Notes: generated by a model from the sequence alone, not told the origin. Shown: positions 51,181 through 60,898, counted from the stretch's first letter. The stretch is 64,000 bases of DNA from Bdellovibrionales bacterium GWA2_49_15 (GCA_001769855.1 MEPP01000001.1:164982-228981); one strand, 5' to 3'. Numbers and translations are program-made.

Positions 51181-51745
51181 GCTTCTTGCGAAATTTCTTA
51201 TACACCCAGTAAATCACAACAACGACACCGATTGCGATCAGGGCCTTAATCTCGTATTCCTTGGCACTCTCAAGATACTTCTCGAATTTCCGTCCAACAT
51301 AGTAACCACCGTAGCCAAATGACAAGGCCCAGGTCATGGCACCGATCCCATTTAAAAGCGCAAACTTTTTCTTGGGAACCTGGCTCAAACCAGCGGCAAT
51401 AGAAATGACATTGCGAAGGCCGTAAAAAAAACGAAAGCTTAATAAAAGCCAAATAGAGTTTTTCTCCAAAAGTCTTAGGGCCTTGGAAATTTTATTGTCG
51501 AACTTGCTAAATTTTTTGAGCACCCAGGAACTTTTATAACGCGCTAATAAAAAAACGCACTGGTCGCCAAACATACTACCGGCGAAGGCCGCTAAAATAG
51601 CATAGTGAAGGTTGAGGCGACCTCTCGAAGCTAAAATCCCGGCCACAATCAAAATAGTCTCACCTTCTAAAAAGGTCCCGATAAACAGGGCCAAATATCC
51701 CCAGGTTTTCAGAAGATCGTTGAGATAAGTCATGTCATGCAACAT
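51161..51745 (-). CDS. DedA-family membrane protein
   Basis: 194 residues. FLEGETILIVAGILASRG (about 25-42), AFAGSMFGDQCVFLLARY (about 53-70) and the RFFYGLRNVISIAAGLSQV block (about 104-122) are typical of DedA (VTT) proteins. It has four or five transmembrane segments and a basic C-terminus (KKFRKKPTDNPS). Members are thought to flip or transport lipid carriers such as undecaprenyl phosphate or phosphatidylethanolamine. ATG at 51733 is an alternative start. It is the second VTT protein in the window. Confidence 0.93.
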   Translation of the reverse strand: MLHDMTYLNDLLKTWGYLALFIGTFLEGETILIVAGILASRGRLNLHYAILAAFAGSMFGDQCVFLLARYKSSWVLKKFSKFDNKISKALRLLEKNSIWLLLSFRFFYGLRNVISIAAGLSQVPKKKFALLNGIGAMTWALSFGYGGYYVGRKFEKYLESAKEYEIKALIAIGVVVVIYWVYKKFRKKPTDNPS

Positions 51746-51908
51746 AGGGATAAAGCATAGAGGATTTCAATCTTTGAGAAAAGAACTTTATTGGAGCGGT
51801 TTTACTGCCGCTGTGTGTGAAAGAATTGTAAAACGAGTCTCAAAAGGCTTCTCCTCTGCCTTTCTAGGCCTATGCTGAAGAAGAAATATGATTTAACCGG
51901 AGTTATCT

Positions 51909-53585
51909 ATGGGCCGAGAACAGCAGACAAAAAAAATCCTCTTTACCTCAGTATGGCGCCCTATCGGCCCAAGTGTGGGAGATGGTGAGTCCGTGGGTTA
52001 TGAACTTTTGCACGGACAGGTAACGCGGGCCCAGGGTATTTATTCCCCGCGCGTGGTCCACAAGCAATTTTCTCTAGATTATATAGCCGAAAATCTTGAT
52101 ACCCCATCCAAAGTTCTCCACTACCCTTCAAAGGCCAGACTTCGGCGGGAATTGCAAAATAATTATGATGTGGTGGCGATTGCCTTCGTGCTGTCCACTT
52201 CCCATCACGCCATTGCCATGTGCCAGCTAATTCGTTCAGTGGCACCTAAAACCAAAATTATCTTAGGGGGCTATGGCACGGTGATGAGTGATGAGGAATT
52301 GCTGCCTTATTGCGATACAATCTGCCGCGAAGAGGGTGTGACTTTTATGCGCAAGTATTTAGGTCAGCCGGCCTTAGATCAGGACAATTACGTCCACCCC
52401 CATATTTTTAGTCGCATGCGCATCTTTGGAATCCCGGTTTCCGTTACAGGCATGGTGTTCGCAGGGCTTGGCTGTCCGAATGCCTGCGATTTTTGCTGTA
52501 CCTCCCACTATTTTAAGAACCAGCATATTCGCCTGCTCCCGACCGGCAAGAGCATTTTCGACCTTATGCATACTCAGCGGCAAAAATATCCCGACTGCGA
52601 CCACACCATCCTGGATGAAGATTTTTTACTCTCCAAAACCCGCGCCCATGATTTCTTGGAGCTCTGTCGCGAAAAGCAAGTGGCCTTCTCAACATTTTGC
52701 TTCGCCTCGGTCAAGGCGCTCAAGCAGTACACCTGCGATGAGCTGCTGGAAATGGGCATCGACGGCGTCTGGGTGGGCTATGAGGGAAAGGCGGCCGGTT
52801 ATGAAAAGCATCGCGGCGTCAACATCGACGAGTTTATTAAAAATCTTCAGGCCCATGGAATTACCGTTCTGACGTCCATGATTTTAGGCATCCCTTACCA
52901 GAGTGACGAAATCGCCCGGGCGGAGTTTGACGCTCTGATGGAAACTAATCCTAGCCTCTCCCAATTTTTGATTTATGGCCCGATCCCCGGCACGCCTTTC
53001 TATGAAAAGGTAATGAAGGAAGAGCTGATGCATGGTGATCTGATTAAAGACCGCCGCCAGTTCTATAAGCAGTGCACGGGATTCTACGCCATGATGAAGC
53101 ACCCCTTTTTGCGCAGAGATGAGATCGAACAGCTGCAACGTGATTTTTATCAACGGGACTTTGAGCAACTCGGCCCTTCCATTTTCAGAATTGCTCAAAT
53201 CAAGTTAAACGGCTACCTGAAATACCGCAATCATGCCAACCCACTTTTGCGCAAGAAGGCCGAATGCTTCAGGCAAAAACTTATGACCTTTCTGGCCATT
53301 CTTCCTTGTGGGATTTTAGGCCCGAAAATTAGCTGGAAGCACCGCCTGGCGTACAGCAAACTTTTTATTAAAATTTTAGGCATGAGTAGCTTCAAGGAAA
53401 AGCGCTATCTCTTGGGAATTCCCGTCATGCTTGGTGCCGCGGCCTTTACCTGGATTAACAGTAAGTTGAACCTGCATGAGCATCCCTTTACTCGTGTATT
53501 CTCCTATCTCGGCCGAAAACCGATCGTCCCGGCTTCACCCGAGGTTGAATTCCTCGGCCAAAGCCCCACTTACGAATCGGTGTAA
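51909..53585 (+). CDS. B12-binding-domain radical SAM protein
   Basis: 558 residues. Residues 40-160 look like a cobalamin-binding Rossmann domain (VVAIAFVLSTSHHAIAMCQL, IILGGYGTV). The radical SAM cluster is CPNACDFC, near residue 190. A catalytic TIM-barrel follows (EDFLLSKTRAHDFLELC, GVWVGYEGKAAGYEKH, MILGIPYQSDE). The C-terminal 130 residues hold hydrophobic stretches and no recognised domain. Such enzymes methylate or rearrange unactivated carbons in lipids, antibiotics or cofactors; the substrate is unknown. GGAGTTATCT precedes the ATG. The kinase gene starts 53 bases on. Confidence 0.9.
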   Translation: MGREQQTKKILFTSVWRPIGPSVGDGESVGYELLHGQVTRAQGIYSPRVVHKQFSLDYIAENLDTPSKVLHYPSKARLRRELQNNYDVVAIAFVLSTSHHAIAMCQLIRSVAPKTKIILGGYGTVMSDEELLPYCDTICREEGVTFMRKYLGQPALDQDNYVHPHIFSRMRIFGIPVSVTGMVFAGLGCPNACDFCCTSHYFKNQHIRLLPTGKSIFDLMHTQRQKYPDCDHTILDEDFLLSKTRAHDFLELCREKQVAFSTFCFASVKALKQYTCDELLEMGIDGVWVGYEGKAAGYEKHRGVNIDEFIKNLQAHGITVLTSMILGIPYQSDEIARAEFDALMETNPSLSQFLIYGPIPGTPFYEKVMKEELMHGDLIKDRRQFYKQCTGFYAMMKHPFLRRDEIEQLQRDFYQRDFEQLGPSIFRIAQIKLNGYLKYRNHANPLLRKKAECFRQKLMTFLAILPCGILGPKISWKHRLAYSKLFIKILGMSSFKEKRYLLGIPVMLGAAAFTWINSKLNLHEHPFTRVFSYLGRKPIVPASPEVEFLGQSPTYESV

Positions 53586-53638
53586 GCAGAAGTGGTCAAC
53601 TTCATATTTTTTGGGTAAAAAGACCGCACGAGGTCTAG

Positions 53639-54589
53639 GTGCGCTTAAGACATTTATTTCATCCCATCACCATTTTTATTTTGTCCATCGTGGCGCTGGG
53701 GATGTCACTCTTTTTGTATATCCACTGGTACCTCAAGGCCACCGACACCTTCGAGGCCTTTGCCGCTAAGTACGGCCTCGATTCCTCGAAGATCATGGCC
53801 GGCCAAACCTGGGCGGTCATTTTGACCCTCTCTATCCTGGTGGGCATTATTCTCTTCGGGATGCTGCTCATTTTTATCTATTATCAAAAGGTCATTGGGC
53901 TCTATCGGCAGCAGCAGAATTTTATTAATGGATTTACCCACGAGCTGAAAACTCCCGTGGCCAGCCTCAAGTTGTACCTTGACACCTTTAAGAAGCATCA
54001 ACTTTCCCGCCAAGACCAGCTTCAATATATCGACTATATGCTCTCAGATGTCGAACGCCTCTCGGGAAATATTGGACGCATTCTGAATCTGGCAAAAATC
54101 GAAGATCAGAAACATCTGGATGAAGTTCAGACGATCAATCTTTATGAATTCACCGACGCGGTGTTAAAAAATAATCCCCATATCTTTCCCCCGGGGAAAG
54201 TGCAGCTGCTCCCGGTGGTGGACAAAACCCCCTATAGCTATCCCACCATGCCCGGGGCCTTTGAAATTATGCTGATGAATTTGATCTTAAATGGACTCAC
54301 CCACAATCACTCCAAGACGCCTCTGGTCCTTATCAAATATGAGATCGGCGACCGCGGCGAGATTTTACTCACGATAGAAGATAATGGTCTGGGCATCCCT
54401 AAAAATGAGCGCAAGAAAATCTTTCGAAAGTTTTACCAGATCGGCAGCGCCCCTAAGGGAACCGGCCTCGGTTTGTTTCTGGTCCATCAACTTATCAAGC
54501 TCCACCGAGGGACGATTCACATCGATGATTCTCCTCAGGGAGGAAGTATCTTTAAAATTATTTTACCCCAGAGACCCCACCCCCTATGA
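53639..54589 (+). CDS. Sensor histidine kinase
   Basis: 316 residues. Two transmembrane segments (about 8-29 and 58-83) flank a short periplasmic loop of about 30 residues. The H box is FTHELKTPVASL (H101), the N region is MLMNLILNGLTHN (about 210-222), and ENGLGIP-like (DNGLGIPK, about 242) and GTGLGLFLVHQL (about 275) are the G boxes. The start is GTG at 53639 with GAGGT upstream. The response regulator gene overlaps by ATGA, forming a two-component pair. With little sensor region, it may sense membrane or partner protein signals. Confidence 0.95.
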   Translation: MRLRHLFHPITIFILSIVALGMSLFLYIHWYLKATDTFEAFAAKYGLDSSKIMAGQTWAVILTLSILVGIILFGMLLIFIYYQKVIGLYRQQQNFINGFTHELKTPVASLKLYLDTFKKHQLSRQDQLQYIDYMLSDVERLSGNIGRILNLAKIEDQKHLDEVQTINLYEFTDAVLKNNPHIFPPGKVQLLPVVDKTPYSYPTMPGAFEIMLMNLILNGLTHNHSKTPLVLIKYEIGDRGEILLTIEDNGLGIPKNERKKIFRKFYQIGSAPKGTGLGLFLVHQLIKLHRGTIHIDDSPQGGSIFKIILPQRPHPL

Positions 54590-55323
54590 ATGCAAACCCA
54601 AAGAAACAGGCCCATGTTATGATTGTTGAAGATGAGCAGCATCTGGCCCAAGGCCTCAAACTCAACCTCACTCTTCATGGGCACAACGTTTTCGTGGCCG
54701 AAGACGGCGAAGTGGCCATTACCGAGTTTAAAAAGCAAAAATTTGACCTGCTCCTGATTGATCTGATGCTGCCAAAGATTGACGGCTTTAAAGTTGTTGC
54801 CGAGGTAAGAAAATACAACGCCCGCGTGCCTATTTTAATTTTATCCGCAAAGGATGCCGGAATCGACAAGGTTCGATGCCTGGAACTCGGGGTGGATGAT
54901 TATCTGACCAAACCCTTTAATCTCGATGAACTGCTCTTGCGAACAGACCGGCTGCTGCTGCGCTCGAGTTGGAGTTTAACCGGTGATGAAATTGAAGGTG
55001 GGGAGCTGGGCGTATTCTCCTTTGGCCAATCCTGGGCCGATCTGCGAAACGGGAAGGGCCATGGTCCGGCAGGAGACATCCTGTTGACCGAACAGGAACG
55101 CAAACTTCTTGTCGTATTTATTAAACATAGCAAAGAGATTCTCTCGCGCGACCAGCTCCTATCCATGGCCTGGGGCTACGAAAAAGGACTGGAAACCAGA
55201 ACGGTGGATAGCTTTATAGTGCGTTTACGAAAATATTTTGAAGAAAATCCAAAAAAGCCCAAACATTTCATCAGTGTTCGAATGCGAGGCTATCTGTTTG
55301 ATCCCGGTTCAGAAGCGGAATAA
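54586..55323 (+). CDS. OmpR/PhoB-family response regulator
   Basis: 245 residues. The receiver (8-122) has E15/D16, phosphoacceptor D59 in LIDLMLPKIDG, LILSAKD and K108 in YLTKPFN. A winged-helix DNA-binding domain follows (about 145-238), with EQERKLLVVFIKHSKEILSR split near 166 and TVDSFIVRLRKYFEENP. It is activated by the kinase encoded just upstream (4-base overlap). The regulon is unknown; the adjacent radical SAM gene and the convergent 948-residue protein are candidates. Confidence 0.96.
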   Translation: MNANPKKQAHVMIVEDEQHLAQGLKLNLTLHGHNVFVAEDGEVAITEFKKQKFDLLLIDLMLPKIDGFKVVAEVRKYNARVPILILSAKDAGIDKVRCLELGVDDYLTKPFNLDELLLRTDRLLLRSSWSLTGDEIEGGELGVFSFGQSWADLRNGKGHGPAGDILLTEQERKLLVVFIKHSKEILSRDQLLSMAWGYEKGLETRTVDSFIVRLRKYFEENPKKPKHFISVRMRGYLFDPGSEAE

Positions 55324-55335
55324 CTCCTGCACCCT

Positions 55336-58182
55336 TTATCTGGTCTTGGACGAAAATAATTTTTTATAATTTTTAATATACGCCTTAGTCACTTTGCGAA
55401 ATAAGCTATCATTTTCATTTTCCGCCAAATCTTCCTTCGCAATATTATTTAAAATCTCCTCCTCATGCTCGGATGAGAGGCCGGTATAGGAAACCGCGGC
55501 GGAATTTGCAACAATCGACTTGGTTTGCACTCCTCCTCCGATCTTGATTTTTTCCTCCGGCATGACTCCGAGCTGTTTCTCAGCGGGCCTGCCTCCGATG
55601 GCCACATTCAGTTTGGCGGCCACCTCTTCAGGAGTGGCCGGAGCATGAGACACATTTTCATTGTTTAAGTTGCTCATGGAGACAGGACTGGCCAGTGAAT
55701 TTTTCTTAAAGACCTGCCTGGCAATTTTATTTAACGAGTCATCATTGATCATTTCAGGGTCCGTCTGTCCATTTTCAGTGGCCTTTTTATACTTTAAAAG
55801 CGAAGCGTCTTTTTGTTTTTTTAGTCCCAACTTCGCCGAGGCCATCGCACCATCTCGGCCGTTTACATTGAATGTCGCTTTATTTTTTACAAGGGAAGCC
55901 AGGCTGATGGACTGGGTTTTATTAGAACCGAGCATCGTTGACTCAGAAATCGGCGCTACCTGCAGGCCGGGATCGACAAAACCGACGTTGCCATTACGAT
56001 TGTTTGAGATGACAGAATGGGCCCCGGCCGAGGTTCCAATCTGTCCCGGTAAGGTGACCGATTTCCCGGTGAGCAAATTCGCACCGGCCCTGTCTTTTCC
56101 ATCACCGTTGCCATCGCCACCACCAGTTCCTGGACAACTGTGGCGAGACATATCAAGGGTGATCACGGCCGGATCGTAATCAGCGGCCGTCGTGTCAATT
56201 CCTGCGATCTTTGAAAGCTGTTTGATTTTTTCGACTAAACACTCTTGCTCAAGCTTAATGGATTCTAATTTTTTCACATAATATTGTATCAGTCGGGCGA
56301 GCCGCTGAGGCACGACATCTCTGTGGTAGGCGAAGTGCAGCTGTCGTAAATGGGCCTGCAAATCAGCACCTCGGATATTGAGAGGCATCGGTTCGTCTGA
56401 GCAGCTATAATGCTCCATAATACGAACGCCTTCCGAAGCTATCGTCAGCGGCCCATTCCAGTATTCCCCTTCAGTCGCCCCCGGATTGATTCGAAGTGTA
56501 TTCTGATACACTTTACTTGCCTCCGTTATATAAGGCATTTTCTCGTGGTAATGCAGAAACGATTTCCCCTCATAGGGCGGCTTCTCCGGAAAGACTTCGC
56601 TTAAGATCTCCGGGCGCAAAATGATCTGCCAATGGAAATTGGGATCACGCCCGCCTTCTGTCGGCATCACAATCTGCACATTGGGATTTGCGGCATTCAA
56701 ATCTTTAAGCAAAGTTTTAAAATCATCCTTGAACTTGAGCGGAATCCAGCTCGTATTAACAGGCGGGTCAATGAGTGTGTCCATCGCCATGTCATCAAAA
56801 AAGGGCGTTGCCTTATACAGCCAGAGATCTTGGCCCGTGGCGGCCTTGACCGTATTCACGATAAAATCATTTCTTTGATTATCATCCCAGTCATAGAGGT
56901 AATAATTTTTTTGACAGCCGTTAATAAAAGGGTCCGCGCAGCGAGCGAATTCTTCCTCGGCGGAGGAGGTAATGTTTGCAAAATCCTTGGCAAAGAAAGC
57001 ATTCTCTTCCTGCTTACAATTAAAGTTGCTCGGGTCCAAGTTTTCCACGCCGCCACACTGATAAGCGCGAATGGTGCCTAGAAGTGCTTGCTCCATAATC
57101 AGACTCATTTGATAGCGAAGCTGAAAGGCCAAGGGACCTTGAATTAAAATACAGTTTTTAATCTTGTCCAATTCCTTCATTAATTCAAACCCATCTTGGA
57201 AGCCTTTAGAGTAGTGCAAGGCGAACATGTCATAGAGTTTTTTCGCCAGGTCTCGCGCTTTGAAATTGGTTCCGGTTAAGCTATCCTGATCGGTATTTTT
57301 AAAAAGCCAGATATAGGCCATGATGAAGGGCTCATCACCGACGCGATAAAAATTCTGAGTGGGAAGGGAGGTAAACCAGTACCTCATATCCCCCACCCCT
57401 TCCCAGTCGCTCATGAGCCCCACTCGTGATTCCAAATCATCGGGTTTAAAAATGGGCAAACATTGAACCTGGTCGAAGGTGAACTCAGGATCTTCGCTCA
57501 AGACCACGCGGGGATCGCGGGGTGTGGGCATTTGGCACGTTCCATAGACGGGTTCACCTGCCGGCGCCCCCTCTATCATGACGCCTTTCCACTCAAGGGA
57601 ATCACCATTTTGAGTTTTGCCACAGAAGGAAGGACTGGTCACCTGCTTGGAATCTCCTACCGGAACCCAGTCGCAGTACTTGATATCAACGATATTTTTC
57701 CCAGGTGCACTGGGATTGGAAATCTGTCTCGTGAGGCCACAGCAGTCGGCATCATCGCGCCCGTTGGAATGGTAGTAATTACCAGGCAAATATTTACATT
57801 TCTTCACCGGATTCGACGAAGTGGGCTTGGCAATGATCCCGGAGCTTATCATCTGTTCGAGGGAGAGGCGCTCCAAATGTTGACAGGTCCCCACCAAACG
57901 GGCGGCGGCATCCATTGTCGGCGAAACACAGGTTAAACCAGTGGCGCAGCTCTGGGCCAAGGAACGCTGGCCACATGTTTCTTGCTTCGCCCTTGGCGCC
58001 AAGCAGAGCCCCTGCTTGGAAAATTTTCCATAGCTGTTCTGATCAAATAGGGAAGGAATGCATTTAAGATTTTCACCGCATTCAGAGAGTCCGACAGCAC
58101 ACAATTCTTTCGGTTTCTTATCGCCGCCGAAGACAAGAAAGGGAACCATAACGAGGATTGCAAGCTGGATTAATTTTTTCAT
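55336..58182 (-). CDS. Large exported Cys-rich protein of unknown function
   Basis: 948 residues with a signal peptide (about 1-19). The N-terminal 180 residues contain about 17 Cys, with repeated short loops such as CAVGLSEC and CQHLERLS. The middle (180-670) is alpha/beta-rich with several further Cys. A Gly/Asp-rich linker lies near 683-699 (GGGDGNGDGK), and the C-terminal 250 residues are helical and low-complexity (Asn, Ala, Lys, Glu). No known domain was recognised. It would be periplasmic or surface-exposed. It is convergent with the OmpR-family gene, and a TATA-rich stretch follows its 5' end near 58190. Confidence 0.7.
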   Translation of the reverse strand: MKKLIQLAILVMVPFLVFGGDKKPKELCAVGLSECGENLKCIPSLFDQNSYGKFSKQGLCLAPRAKQETCGQRSLAQSCATGLTCVSPTMDAAARLVGTCQHLERLSLEQMISSGIIAKPTSSNPVKKCKYLPGNYYHSNGRDDADCCGLTRQISNPSAPGKNIVDIKYCDWVPVGDSKQVTSPSFCGKTQNGDSLEWKGVMIEGAPAGEPVYGTCQMPTPRDPRVVLSEDPEFTFDQVQCLPIFKPDDLESRVGLMSDWEGVGDMRYWFTSLPTQNFYRVGDEPFIMAYIWLFKNTDQDSLTGTNFKARDLAKKLYDMFALHYSKGFQDGFELMKELDKIKNCILIQGPLAFQLRYQMSLIMEQALLGTIRAYQCGGVENLDPSNFNCKQEENAFFAKDFANITSSAEEEFARCADPFINGCQKNYYLYDWDDNQRNDFIVNTVKAATGQDLWLYKATPFFDDMAMDTLIDPPVNTSWIPLKFKDDFKTLLKDLNAANPNVQIVMPTEGGRDPNFHWQIILRPEILSEVFPEKPPYEGKSFLHYHEKMPYITEASKVYQNTLRINPGATEGEYWNGPLTIASEGVRIMEHYSCSDEPMPLNIRGADLQAHLRQLHFAYHRDVVPQRLARLIQYYVKKLESIKLEQECLVEKIKQLSKIAGIDTTAADYDPAVITLDMSRHSCPGTGGGDGNGDGKDRAGANLLTGKSVTLPGQIGTSAGAHSVISNNRNGNVGFVDPGLQVAPISESTMLGSNKTQSISLASLVKNKATFNVNGRDGAMASAKLGLKKQKDASLLKYKKATENGQTDPEMINDDSLNKIARQVFKKNSLASPVSMSNLNNENVSHAPATPEEVAAKLNVAIGGRPAEKQLGVMPEEKIKIGGGVQTKSIVANSAAVSYTGLSSEHEEEILNNIAKEDLAENENDSLFRKVTKAYIKNYKKLFSSKTR

Positions 58183-58319
58183 AATAATCCATTTTACAAT
58201 AACTTAGCTTAAAATTACGAAATTTTATTCAATGGCCCGCTCTTCTGGGTAACTGCTTGTATCTCTATTAAAAAATCGCTACGCCAATGCCAACAATTAT
58301 TGCCGTAGCTCCGGGCCGC

Positions 58320-59813
58320 CTATAAGGGCAATTCCATAAACTCGCGCTGAGTATGGGTGGGGGTGGGAGTAATATCCTTGTAATCAGTTACCGTGGTGAT
58401 TTCTTTGTTTTCAATGTGTGAATTTTTCCACACGAACAGGCCCATCTCACGATTTTTTTCGCCGTTGATCCAGGCGAAATGCATGTCGCCATAGGGTAAT
58501 TCACACTCGGCGTCCTTAAAGCGCGGGGACCATGTTCCGGTATTGATATACTCAACATCCTCTAAGAACAGATGTCCCTCCAGGTGAGTGTGCCCATGAA
58601 CAACTTTTTTTACATTGGCCATCTTCGCCGAAAGCGGTGCCCGCTTCAGCGCCTTGCCGGCATTTTTGCGAACGTCAGATTTCACCCCATGGGCGTAGTA
58701 GAGGAAAAAAGGCAGAGAGGCCATGAGGGGAACTAAAAACCACCAAAGGGAAACGTGGGCGAAGACATTGGATGTGGTAAAAATCTGCCAGCATCCCCAA
58801 ACAATCATGATCAAGAGAAAGGCGCGATCTAACCACAATTCTTTTAGCACCATGAGTGGGCGCAAAACCGCCGGATGGGCATGATTCTCTTTTAGTGCCA
58901 AAACCACGCTCACCTCTGAATTTGACTTAAGCGCAATTTGCTTCAGACGGTCTTCCAGCGTGAGGGGGTCTTTGATGGTTGGGTACAGCCCTTCGTTTAT
59001 TGAAGTAAATAAGGTTCGAAGGGCACCAAAGAACCAGGTCACGATCATGAAGGGCTGAGTTTTCATTTCGTATTCAACAAAGAAATTGGCAAACTCGCGC
59101 ACACTTTTGACAAACGAATCATCGCTATGGGGATTTTTTAAACCCATTTGATTGACCATATGACGATTGGCCAAATTACCAAAGGGTAAACGAATTTTAA
59201 ATTCCCCCTTCTTTTTGACCAGCGGATAAATAGGATCAAGAATTAAACAATAGGGGTCGTATTGATGCCCATGCTCAATTAATGTGTCACCTTGGGCGAT
59301 ATAAAACCATTCACAAAAACGGATATGGTGTTTCAAATTGTCCGGTAAGTTGAGTGCCTCCTGGATGGCCTTTTGAACTTTGGGCCAGTACAGCTCGGCA
59401 TCATGATTGCCGATCACAAAAACGACATGATTACCGTCCTTGATAAACTCAGAGAGGGTCTCGAAAAAAATCTTGTGATCCCGCAGAATAAGCTCCATTT
59501 TAAAAAGAGATTTTTCCTGAGTGGAGTCAACCCCGATGCGTTTTTCAGTATAGGAGATGTCAAAATCACGATGCAGCGGCAGGGCGGTAATGGAGTCGAA
59601 GTCAAAAGTGTCACCGTTGAGGACCAGCTCGATTGGTGCCCCTTTTACTTCATTGGCAATGCTTTTCAAGAAATCCGCCACCGTTTGATCAATAAAATAA
59701 TCTTTTCGGCGAAACTTTTTCCACAGAGGATTTTCCCCATGGGCCGGCTCTGCATCGGCCAGATGAAAATCGCTGACAACAATTGTGTGGTATGTCGAAG
59801 AAGGCACGGCCAT
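58320..59813 (-). CDS. Membrane-anchored metallophosphoesterase (LpxH-superfamily-like)
   Basis: 497 residues. Phosphoesterase motifs: VSDFHLAD (about 11-18), LNGDTFDFDS (about 69), VIGNHDAELYW (about 135) and, much later, VHGHTHLEGH (about 430). Two transmembrane segments (about 340-360 and 370-395) lie between the third and fourth motifs, an insertion not found in LpxH. UDP-diacylglucosamine hydrolase, phosphatase and other activities exist in this superfamily, so the reaction is open. ATG at 59813 is fixed by AGGAG five or six bases upstream. It is divergent from the oxidoreductase operon. Confidence 0.88.
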   Translation of the reverse strand: MAVPSSTYHTIVVSDFHLADAEPAHGENPLWKKFRRKDYFIDQTVADFLKSIANEVKGAPIELVLNGDTFDFDSITALPLHRDFDISYTEKRIGVDSTQEKSLFKMELILRDHKIFFETLSEFIKDGNHVVFVIGNHDAELYWPKVQKAIQEALNLPDNLKHHIRFCEWFYIAQGDTLIEHGHQYDPYCLILDPIYPLVKKKGEFKIRLPFGNLANRHMVNQMGLKNPHSDDSFVKSVREFANFFVEYEMKTQPFMIVTWFFGALRTLFTSINEGLYPTIKDPLTLEDRLKQIALKSNSEVSVVLALKENHAHPAVLRPLMVLKELWLDRAFLLIMIVWGCWQIFTTSNVFAHVSLWWFLVPLMASLPFFLYYAHGVKSDVRKNAGKALKRAPLSAKMANVKKVVHGHTHLEGHLFLEDVEYINTGTWSPRFKDAECELPYGDMHFAWINGEKNREMGLFVWKNSHIENKEITTVTDYKDITPTPTHTQREFMELPL

Positions 59814-59975
59814 AAAAACTCCTCTTTCTCTATTAAAGTGTACCACTAAGAGAAATATGGGTGAATTTCTTGATGTAAAACTATTGTAAATGGACACCCT
59901 CACAAGCATGATATAGGCGCTCTTTAGAACTAGTTAAATGTTCTTCATTTAGATGAAATTATCGGGAGGTTCCTT

Positions 59976-60266
59976 ATGAAACAGTCCCCTGCACGCCCTG
60001 CGCTAAAAGACTTGCGAAAATCAATTAAGGTGGAGCAGGCAGCAATTCTGGACATGCTCACTCGGCTAAAGAATCAAATTGAAAAAAAAGAGTTCGAAAA
60101 ACTTGAACATCTGTTTGCTCATATCTCCGAGTGCCAGTGTCATGAATATCAAGCCGATGGCTCTCCCTGTCTGCATCCGGAAATTGACTGTCATGACTGT
60201 CAGAGCGCCTTGGACGATCTGTCTCAATTACGACAATCTTTAAACCATGACTTCAAATTAGAGTAG
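59976..60266 (+). CDS. Small hypothetical protein, first gene of the oxidoreductase operon
   Basis: 96 residues, not recognised. The first 60 residues are a charged helix pair, followed by a Cys/His-rich section (CQCHEYQADGSPCLHPEIDC, HDCQSAL) with six Cys, which may hold a metal or iron-sulfur cluster. CGGGAGGTTCC precedes the ATG. The gene for the gamma subunit begins eight bases after its stop, so it is probably an accessory or electron-transfer component of the 2-oxoacid oxidoreductase. Confidence 0.7.
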   Translation: MKQSPARPALKDLRKSIKVEQAAILDMLTRLKNQIEKKEFEKLEHLFAHISECQCHEYQADGSPCLHPEIDCHDCQSALDDLSQLRQSLNHDFKLE

Positions 60267-60274
60267 GTTGGAAA

Positions 60275-60898
60275 ATGCAATTATCCCCAGATGTGCGATC
60301 ACGCATTTTAAAGAAACTGGAATCTGATATTGTCGGAATCCGCATTCACGGAAGAGGCGGACAGGGCGGAGTTGTTTCCTCCAAAATTTTGGCCTTGGCC
60401 TTTCACGCCGATGGCATTTGTCCGCAAACATTTCCTAAATACGGAGTTGAAAGACGTGGAGCGCCGGCCGCGGCCTTCGTGCGCTTGAGCCAAAGTCACA
60501 CGCTCATTCCTCTCCGGTGCGAAATTTACCATCCCCATCACCTCATTGTTCTCGACGAAACACTTTTGCAGCTCCCCGACACTTTGGCCGGACTCGTCGA
60601 GGGTGGTTGGATTGTTGTAAACTCCACCAAACCGCCCAGCGCCTTTAAGGAGCTCAATTCCAAATTTAAAGTCGCCACAATCGACGTCACCAGCATTGCC
60701 CTCAAAAGAAAACTGGGCACAGAGCTGGCACCCATTGTGAATAGTGCCATCTTGGGTGCTTTTGCCAAACTTTTCCAGGCCCCCAAAATTGAATCTCTGG
60801 AAAAAGCTATCTGCAAGATGATTCCCAGCAAGCAAGAAGAAAATGCGCTGGCGGCCCGCGAGGCCTACGAGCAAATTTTATCGGGAAGTGTAAAATGA
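60275..60898 (+). CDS. 2-oxoacid:ferredoxin oxidoreductase, gamma subunit
   Basis: 207 residues. GIRIHGRGGQGGVVSSKILA (about 21-40) is the conserved gamma-subunit motif of pyruvate- or 2-oxoglutarate:ferredoxin oxidoreductases, followed by FPKYGVERRGAPAAAFVRL. The subunit helps bind CoA and completes the oxidative decarboxylation of a 2-oxoacid to acyl-CoA with reduced ferredoxin. The gene overlaps the next by four bases (ATGA). Its neighbours supply the delta, alpha and beta parts. The substrate cannot be told from sequence alone. Confidence 0.93.
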   Translation: MQLSPDVRSRILKKLESDIVGIRIHGRGGQGGVVSSKILALAFHADGICPQTFPKYGVERRGAPAAAFVRLSQSHTLIPLRCEIYHPHHLIVLDETLLQLPDTLAGLVEGGWIVVNSTKPPSAFKELNSKFKVATIDVTSIALKRKLGTELAPIVNSAILGAFAKLFQAPKIESLEKAICKMIPSKQEENALAAREAYEQILSGSVK

